A stretch of DNA of 64,000 bases, from positions 67,682,638 through 67,746,637 of the forward strand of contig CM043699.1 of assembly GCA_023935145.1 (NCBI GenBank). Direction: 5' to 3'. The DNA comes from Bretschneidera sinensis. Its lineage: Eukaryota; Streptophyta; Magnoliopsida; Brassicales; Akaniaceae. Shown in pieces: positions 57,800 to 64,000 of the stretch. Both the position numbers and the translations under genes were made by a program. Under the pieces are notes generated by a model, which had not been told where the DNA came from, searched no databases, and was given only the letters and a program-made list of their open reading frames with translations. How positions within the stretch are numbered: the first letter of the stretch is position 1; every line of letters starts with the position of its first letter.

Positions 57800-59100
57800 A
57801 TGATCACCCTTAAGGGACTAGTGATAAATTTCAGATCCCTTGATGTAGGGTCAACAGAGCTTGAGATCTCATATAGGGAACTTTCTAAAGCAGTGAGTGT
57901 GCTCACTGATAAAGTTAAAAATATGGTGGATACCCTCCGTAATGAGATTATAGAGCTGAACAATTAGATCAATTTATTGATGAAAGTAATCAACAACAAC
58001 AAGACTGGAACCTTATACTGAGAAAAGGTGAAGGTCCCCGAGCCTCATCAATATGAAGGTGTTCACGATGTGAAGGCCCTGAAAAATTTCCTTTTTGACA
58101 TTGAGTAGTACCTTCGAGCTACTCAGGTAGACTCTGAAGAAGACAAAGTGTCATTGACGGTGATGTATTTGTTAAGTGATGTCAAACTATGGTGACGAGA
58201 AAAATACGATGACATCCAAATCCATAGGTGCACCATCGATACCTGGGAGGCCTTGAAGAGAGAGTTAAATAACTAGTTCTTCCCTAAAAATGTGGAATAT
58301 TTGGCTCGACGAAAGCTTCGAGAGTTGAAGAAGATAGGAAATATCTGAGACTATGTGAAGGAATTCTCGGGACTAATACTGGACATCCGAGACATGTCAG
58401 AGAAGGACAAGATGTTCCATTTCCATGATGGGCTTAGAAGTTAGGCTAGGTCTGAGCTTCAAAGGCAAAAAGTTCAAGTTGGCCACAGTCATAGTTGCAA
58501 TAGAAAGGCTAAATGACTACGTAGAGAACCCACTTAAGAAGAAGAATGACTCATCCACTGTAGCTCGAAATGGGGAAAAGTTGGCTAAGATGATTAGACA
58601 TGTGAATGGAGGAGGATACATGAGACCCTTCTTCAGTTCCAAATAAGGATCTTCTTTAAGAGCATCCAACTCGGAGGTGGGTAGGCCAAAATCTTTTACA
58701 TGTTTCTTATGTGATGGCCCCCATTGAGTTGCAAATTGCCTGCACAAAGCAACCTTGAATGCCTGACAAGTGATAGCCTCTGAGATACGTCAAGAACATG
58801 GGAGTGAAGAGAAAGATCAAACCTCAAGGATAGGAGTGTTTCGATTTTTGAATGCTTTGAATAGACAACTCGATGAGAATAAAAACACACTTGTGAGAGG
58901 ACTTATGTATGTTGACTTACAAATGAATGGGAAAGCTATAAGGGACTTAGTAGATATGGGAGCCTCCTACAACTTTGTCTCTACTTTGGAAGCTCAAATA
59001 TTCGACTTGAAGCTAGAGCATGATTTTGGTTGATTGAAAGTCATGAACTCTGATGCCCAAGCAACAGTGGGCATGGCAAAGGGGGTGGTTATTGAAATAA
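57800..59100 (+). pseudogene. Ty3/gypsy gag-protease remnant
   Basis: The ATG at 57800 opens 'MITLKGLVINFRSLDVGSTE' with a coiled-coil-like stretch, then a stop. 'KVKVPEPHQYEGVHDVKALK' and 'LRATQVDSEEDKVSLTVMYL' followed by 'LARRKLRELKKIGNI' and 'DYVKEFSGLILDIRDMSEKD' (58025-58410) are the Retrotrans_gag core. From 58860 the frame 'TLVRGLMYVDLQMNGKAIRD' and 'LVDMGASYNFVSTLEAQIF' is the aspartic protease, with DTGA changed to DMGA. Sequence similarity ends near 59100. RT and integrase are absent. Stops are frequent. Confidence 0.85.
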
Positions 59101-59109
59101 GTCTATAGA

Positions 59110-59545
59110 AAAACATCTAAGAAGTATCTAATAATAGGCATTCCTTCTAACTTCACAGTTTCTTCAATAGAATTAATTACATATACTAAGTAACCCTCTC
59201 ATCCCTTTTTCAGTAACTTCCTACCTATCATGGCAAAAATAAGGCAATAATAAAGTATTTTGCATTCCTTTTGAAAATTAAACTCCTCATCTCCTGCAAT
59301 TCAAAAAATCACCATTTTCTTAAAGCAATCCACCCAAGCATGATAAGTAGCTAACAAGTCCATATCCAAGATCAAATAAAAAAATTTCATTTCCAAGGGA
59401 CAAATCCACTCTAAGTTCTCTATTCCTAATATTCAAGACACAATTCTGAAACACCCATTTAATTTCCACACTCTCTCTCGTAGGAATCTCAATAATTATG
59501 TTGTTATCCAAATGTATTTTAGGTGTATCAATAGGTAATATAAAA
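59110..59545 (-). pseudogene. Ty3/gypsy protease-RT linker fragment, minus strand
   Basis: The minus-strand frame contains 'TPKIHLDNNIIIEI' and 'NCVLNIRNRELRVDLSLGNE', and a shifted frame 'LILDMDLLATYHAWVDCF', which matches the end of gypsy protease ('ILGMDWL...H...DC'). This is a second gypsy element in opposite orientation, ending where the copia LTR starts at 59551. It is too short to place in a clade. Confidence 0.65.
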
Positions 59546-59550
59546 GAAGT

Positions 59551-60742
59551 TGTTGGGAAACCACCCTCAAGATGCCCAGGTGGTGATCTTCCAAACACCC
59601 AAGTCTAGAATGACTTGTAAAGAAAAGAAACAGCAAACGAAGCAAGAAAGAACACAAGCAATTTGTTATCGAGGTTCAACAATAGCCTACGTCCCCGTGA
59701 GTTTCTCCGAACTCTCTGCACTAAATCAATGGTTCTTATAATTACAACAACATCTTTTCAAGAACACGATCTAATCTTGATCTTAACACCATTCTTGAAG
59801 AATGAAAAAAGAGAAAAGAAAGTGATAAGGTCTTGAGTTACCCTGGAATTTTCCCCAAGAAAATTCCACTTACAAGTCTCTTGAATCCCCAATTTATACT
59901 ACTCTCTCTCTAAAAATCCAGCCTCTCTACAATGAGATCTCTCCTATGTTTAGTGTCTTTGCACTCTTATACACCCATGTGTTCTATTTCACACACACTC
60001 ACATGTCATCACATGTTATGTCACACACCTTTTGAGATTGAAGCTAGGTGACCCTTTATATAGTGCACCACTTCTTGAACCTATCTTGAAGACAATCTCA
60101 ACCCTTAGATCTTGAGGGCCAACCAATCATAGCCCTTCATCAATTCTAAGTGATCCTGTGCATTTTGATCAAGTCCTACGCATCATTTTAAATGCTGAAA
60201 CAAAAGCATCAGGTGTTCCTTCAAGACGTGGCCTAGAATAGGACATGCCGCGGCCTGGAGGAGGGGAAGCTTTGCTATCTTGCTGGAAGTCATTGCCTGG
60301 GGTGGCTGTACCGTGACGCGCACACCTTGGGCCATGGCACACTGCTCCTCTCCAAACTTCTGGACTTCTTGGAGGCCGAGGCGCGCACACCTTGAGCCGA
60401 GGCGCTAAGACCTCATGCTGGACCTTTTCAAACCTTGTTTAATCCTTAGACAAATACCAACAATCTCTAACTTTGTCTAAGGGATTAAACCCGAACCCAT
60501 TGTGTAGAGAACTTATGATCCAAACTCATCTTGAGTCATCATATAAACTGACTCCAATCCTAAGAAGTCCAAGGCAATAGTTGAACTTACTTAAAGGTAG
60601 AACTTTGGTGCCTAAATCTACAGGACTTTCTTCTGATACGACTTTGTCCACATGAATGCATCATTTCATAACATTTTTCTGAATGAAATGATACTGAACA
60701 TCCATATGCTTAGTCTTCTCATAGAACACCGGGTTCCTATAT
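59551..60742 (-). mobile_element. 3' end of a copia A/B-family element
   Basis: An LTR (59551-60462, 912 bp) is followed, on the minus strand reading backwards, by the purine tract and by 60742-60480, which encodes the end of RNase H ('NPVFYEKTKHMDVQYHF' region, '...DLGTKVLPLSKF'). The rest of the element is missing beyond 60742. It is the fourth member of the family in this window. No target duplication can exist because one end is lost. Confidence 0.9.
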
Positions 60743-60744
60743 GT

Positions 60745-62368
60745 TTAAACCACCTTGAAAATGGATTAAACAATTTAGCTTGCTTTTAATTTGATGAAAT
60801 CAATTGTAGCTCCAATATTCATTTCTTTATGTTAGTTCCTTTATAATGTTCATTTTATTTCTTCTAAGTTAAGTGTTTTCTTTCAAGTTGTTACTAATCA
60901 CATGCTTTTCATATATAAAACTGTTTGAATCTCTCCTTTATTGCATGCTTATGTTTAGTTTGTTTATTCTTTAATACGAAAACGCATGTTACAAGCCACT
61001 TTGAATCTCTCATTTGTCAATTGCTTAGTTTTAGTCCATTTATTGTTTAATCCACACAAGCATGTTACAAGACACTTTGAATCTATCTTTTGTCACATGC
61101 TTAGTTTAAGTTCATATAATCTTTAATCCGCACATGCTTAGTTCTAATTCACACATGCATGTCACAAGTCATTTTGAATCTCTCCATTGTCACATGCTTA
61201 GTTTTAGTACATTTATTCAAATATGCATGTTTAGTTTAGTTCAAACCCACATATTTTAAATTTGTGTGTTCAATCTACTTAGTTTAATTCACATGCTTTA
61301 ATCCACTTCATTTCCTTTTAATCTTCACACCACGAGTGATTTTGATCATTCCTTTGTTTCATGTTTAAAGATCTTTTTCTCTTTTAGTTATGTATTGATT
61401 TACCTTTACCGCATCATTTTAAATGTAATATTCAGTATCTTGTTTGGATATAAATTGTGAATATGTGACTTTGCATTATTAGTGTATGGTAATAAGATTT
61501 AAATTAAAATTTTGAATAATTTTTCTTGAAACCCAAAGGACTAGACTTCAGTTTAGGTAAGAGAGGGAGTTTTAATTCCTCACTCTCGTGTATCCAAACC
61601 TCTAGAGCCTTGGAATATCTCATGTGGACCAATGATAAGGGATTTGACCCTTTTCAATGTCAAATGGAAACTCCTCACCTGTCATCCTTGCTTTGTGCTC
61701 AGATACAATAACCACTTGTCTAATTTTTGAAGGGACATCTGTAACAAGAGCCCACCTACTATTTATAAAGGGATTGTGTTGGATTGGTAAGTTTCATACA
61801 TTTCCATATGCATACTCATTGTAATCCGAACCCTCATCATACCATACTTTTTCAAGGGGGTGATCTTAGGTAATGAGTCAGATACATGAGAATTTGACGG
61901 AAAAGAATGGTACCTACACACACGTATATATATGGTACCCCTAATGGATTTTTACCTTCTTTCCCTTCTTAACTCATTCCTTCTTGTTTTCTTCTCTTTT
62001 TATATAAATCTTATATCTAGTTTGGTAATTTTAAAGAATTTCTTTTAATTTCCTAAAACCCTTTATTACATTTATAATCTTCGCCTATCATTTATTCTAT
62101 TAAGAATTATTACTTTTTCATTTTATACTCTAACAATAATTAATTTAAATTAATTCAGCTGGATATAAACATATGCATGAAAATACATGCACACAACTAG
62201 GGTATAGTCAAAATAATAACATAACTCTACACGTGTCCTGGAGTGCTAAAGTCCCAGGACGAAACAGTCGGGTCCTAAGATTCTTGTGTTCTAGGATGCT
62301 CGAGACTCGGGTCGCTCGTGTTTCAATGCATTTGGGTCTTTGGACTTTTGGAAAATGAAAACAGTTTT
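60745..62368. other. Non-coding DNA with a 77-bp degenerate repeat
   Basis: No gene is supported. 60850-61260 holds about four copies of a degenerate unit of roughly 77 bp (separate entry). The remaining 1.1 kb is AT-rich. A 61-residue frame at 61526 and another at 62173 resemble nothing I know and are probably chance. Confidence 0.4.
60850..61260. repeat. Degenerate tandem repeat, unit about 77 bp
   Basis: The phrase 'tttgaatctctc' recurs near 60923, 61000, 61076 and 61172, each time followed within 20 bp by 'gcttagttt' or a close variant and by 'catttattc'-like text. The last interval is about 20 bp longer because 'cacatgcttag' is repeated inside it. Confidence 0.8.
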
Positions 62369-63250
62369 TGTAACGACCCATCCTGAATGAGCCTTACTCA
62401 GAATGAAATTAATTTCTTTTTAGAACCGATCACCTGGACATATAGATAAAATAAATAAAATGAGATAAGATGAAAACCCAGCTTGAGTACCAAGCTCTAA
62501 TCCCGAACCACTTCCTTTCCTTTCGAATGTTCTTCATTTACACCTAAGGATTTGTCATTTAACATCAATAGCCACTAATCCAATCAAAGAGTCATAATCA
62601 TCAAATAACCTAATTAAATTACACTCAATGACTTGTGATTTAAAGGGAAGATGAAATCAAAGTGTAAAAACCTAAAAAAGGGCTGCACAGTTGATTGTCT
62701 TGCTTGTACAATCGACTGTGTTGAGTCCAACAATCGTCTGTGTTAAAGTCTTGTACTTTCTACTTCATGCACAGTCGAATGTCTAATCTTATAGTCGAGT
62801 GTGTTTGAGACCTGAAGTCTTTATCAAGAACAAAAGAGATGAAAGAAAGAAACGTTACTTGAATATTTTCTAGAAACTTTAACCAAGAGCTCAAGAAAAG
62901 GAAGAAGAGAGAAAATGCTACAATTTTCTAGACTAAGGGAGAGAAGATAGAAAATGAGGATTTTTTATCTCTCTCAACCTATTTATACTACCTCTTGGGA
63001 GAGACAAAAGACTTATCTAACCCTCTCTTGAATTTTAATTACACTAGAACTAACATCCTCCCACTATTACTCTAGTTTTAAAATACCCCAAAGGTTTTAA
63101 TTTATTTAAAAAGTTTCCTTGTAAAAGTCAACCATAATTAATAAACACCGAAAATATTTAAAAGAAAAGATTGAACTCTATAGTTTTTAAGTTTCATGCC
63201 TAAATCTCAAGGTTTTCTTATTCTTCTAACTCGTATATTAGGTTTTCGAA
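62369..63250 (-). mobile_element. Probable Ty3/gypsy LTR, minus strand
   Basis: It begins 'tgtaacgacccatcctgaat', like the LTR end at 52418. It contains a cluster of 'acagttgattgt', 'acaatcgactgtg' and 'cacagtcgaatgt' words (62686-62782), as in the plus-strand LTR at 56264-56380 but in opposite orientation. No protein frame is visible. The right border is not defined. Confidence 0.5.
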
Positions 63251-63274
63251 AGGCCCTATTTTTTATTATGTGAA

Positions 63275-63565
63275 TTGGGAAATATTGATTGCTCAAAACA
63301 AATCCATTTTTTGGAACAACCGCATGCAAGCATCTATTATTATTCGCAAGTCCAGGGTTGGCTCAAGAAGTCATATGTAGCATACACTCCCACTACTTAT
63401 TTGTCCACGTTTGATCAGATTGGTATTCAAAGCTTGCATGTTGATATATATGCTCTTCTATCTTGGATCGATAAGTGGATTAGTTGGTCAACTCCAGTTC
63501 ATGATGAGATAAACTCGAAAAGTGATAGCTTAGGTTTGATAGTAGTGTGCTTTAGAAGCCAATAG
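63275..63565 (+). CDS. Unrecognised 96-residue open reading frame
   Basis: An ATG frame of 96 residues without internal stops, containing 'HASIYYYSQVQGWLKKSYVA' and 'LLSWIDKWISWSTPVHDEIN'. Its amino-acid composition is plausible for protein (five tryptophans, mixed charged residues), unlike the low-complexity frames nearby. I recognise no domain. It has no gene-like context: the sequence upstream is LTR-like and that downstream is AT-rich. It may be a fragment of a retroelement or host exon, or a chance frame. Confidence 0.25.
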   Translation: MGNIDCSKQIHFLEQPHASIYYYSQVQGWLKKSYVAYTPTTYLSTFDQIGIQSLHVDIYALLSWIDKWISWSTPVHDEINSKSDSLGLIVVCFRSQ

Positions 63566-64000
63566 CATTCGTTGTCTAGGCATATTACTTGTAATTAATC
63601 TTATTCATTTATTGATAAGAAATATATTTATGGAATTATAATATTTATCATGCTTATTACAAATCACATTGCATGTGTTTACATGATAAAACCCATATAA
63701 TAGAAGCAACGAAAATAAGCACCACGATGAGATCATGCTAATGAGTTGTATTTCCTTAAGTTTTATTCTTAACTATTCCCAATCATAGGATCACTAAGAA
63801 GGGCATTAGTAAATCCCGATATATTAGTATGTGTTTTGTTTCCCCAACCAGTTGAGGGTGATTGATCTCATGATCATTAGTGTATGAGACACTAGAACAA
63901 AACATGTAGGTTTTCATTAAAAAATGGGTACACCAAACTAATTAGACTTAAGAACATCTCAATGAACATTTTACTAGCTCTCAATAGGACTTCTTATGTT
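63566..64000. other. No feature seen
   Basis: AT-rich DNA without a supported frame. It runs off the window. The text near 63790-63930 resembles retrotransposon leader sequence in style, but I could not match it to another element here. Confidence 0.3.

Noticed and set aside
1..64000. tRNA or rRNA genes
   Set aside because: The only tRNA-like matches are short primer binding sites (tRNA-Met and tRNA-Asp 3' ends) next to LTRs; no full cloverleaf or rRNA sequence was seen.

Overview
This is a repeat-rich stretch of a plant nuclear genome, most likely a eudicot with many retrotransposons. The evidence is the set of families present: Ty1/copia elements primed by initiator tRNA-Met, gag-only LTR elements primed by tRNA-Asp, Ty3/gypsy pieces, a plant-type hAT transposase (BED, DUF659 and dimerisation regions), an L1-type LINE and a FAR1/MULE-like transposase gene. 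I found no intact host gene, rRNA, tRNA or CRISPR. Every recognisable coding region carries stops, frameshifts or deletions. I cannot name the species from the sequence.

Layout. 1-1475: gypsy-type LTR-like DNA with a 36-bp tandem block. 1478-4450 (-): worn copia element. 4558-4645: small fold-back element. 6040-11466 (+): copia element A with both LTRs and three internal deletions. 12331-13876 (-): solo LTR of the gag-only family. 13882-16170 (-): FAR1-like pseudogene. 16246-50627: the remains of a tandem array with a unit of about 310 bp, split by a hAT transposon (16555-41794, 8-bp duplication CATAGAAT) and by copia element C (42411-49870, -). The LINE (50628-52417, -) follows. 52418-59100: gypsy LTR-like DNA interrupted by a solo copia LTR (54878-55833, -), then a gypsy gag-protease remnant. 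59110-60742 (-): a gypsy piece next to the 3' end of another copia A/B-type element. 60745-64000: a 77-bp degenerate tandem repeat, another gypsy-type LTR and one unrecognised ORF.

The main result is a nested stack that can be read from its target-site duplications. The satellite-like array is split by the hAT element. The hAT element is split by a solo LTR (18821-20051, GAAGG) and by copia element B (20841-38890, CATCA). B in turn is split by two gag-only elements in opposite orientation: 22442-28955 (AGTAT) in its gag and 31993-37314 (AGGTT) between its RT and RNase H regions. The relative order of insertion follows directly.

The gag-only family has three members here and is the most interesting unit. 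It encodes a gag with a zinc knuckle and no polymerase. Two independent copies share an in-frame UAA in the middle of gag. It repeats a polypurine-tract-like motif three times, and its LTRs share their ends but differ in their central promoter region. It probably depends on enzymes supplied in trans by other elements (inference).
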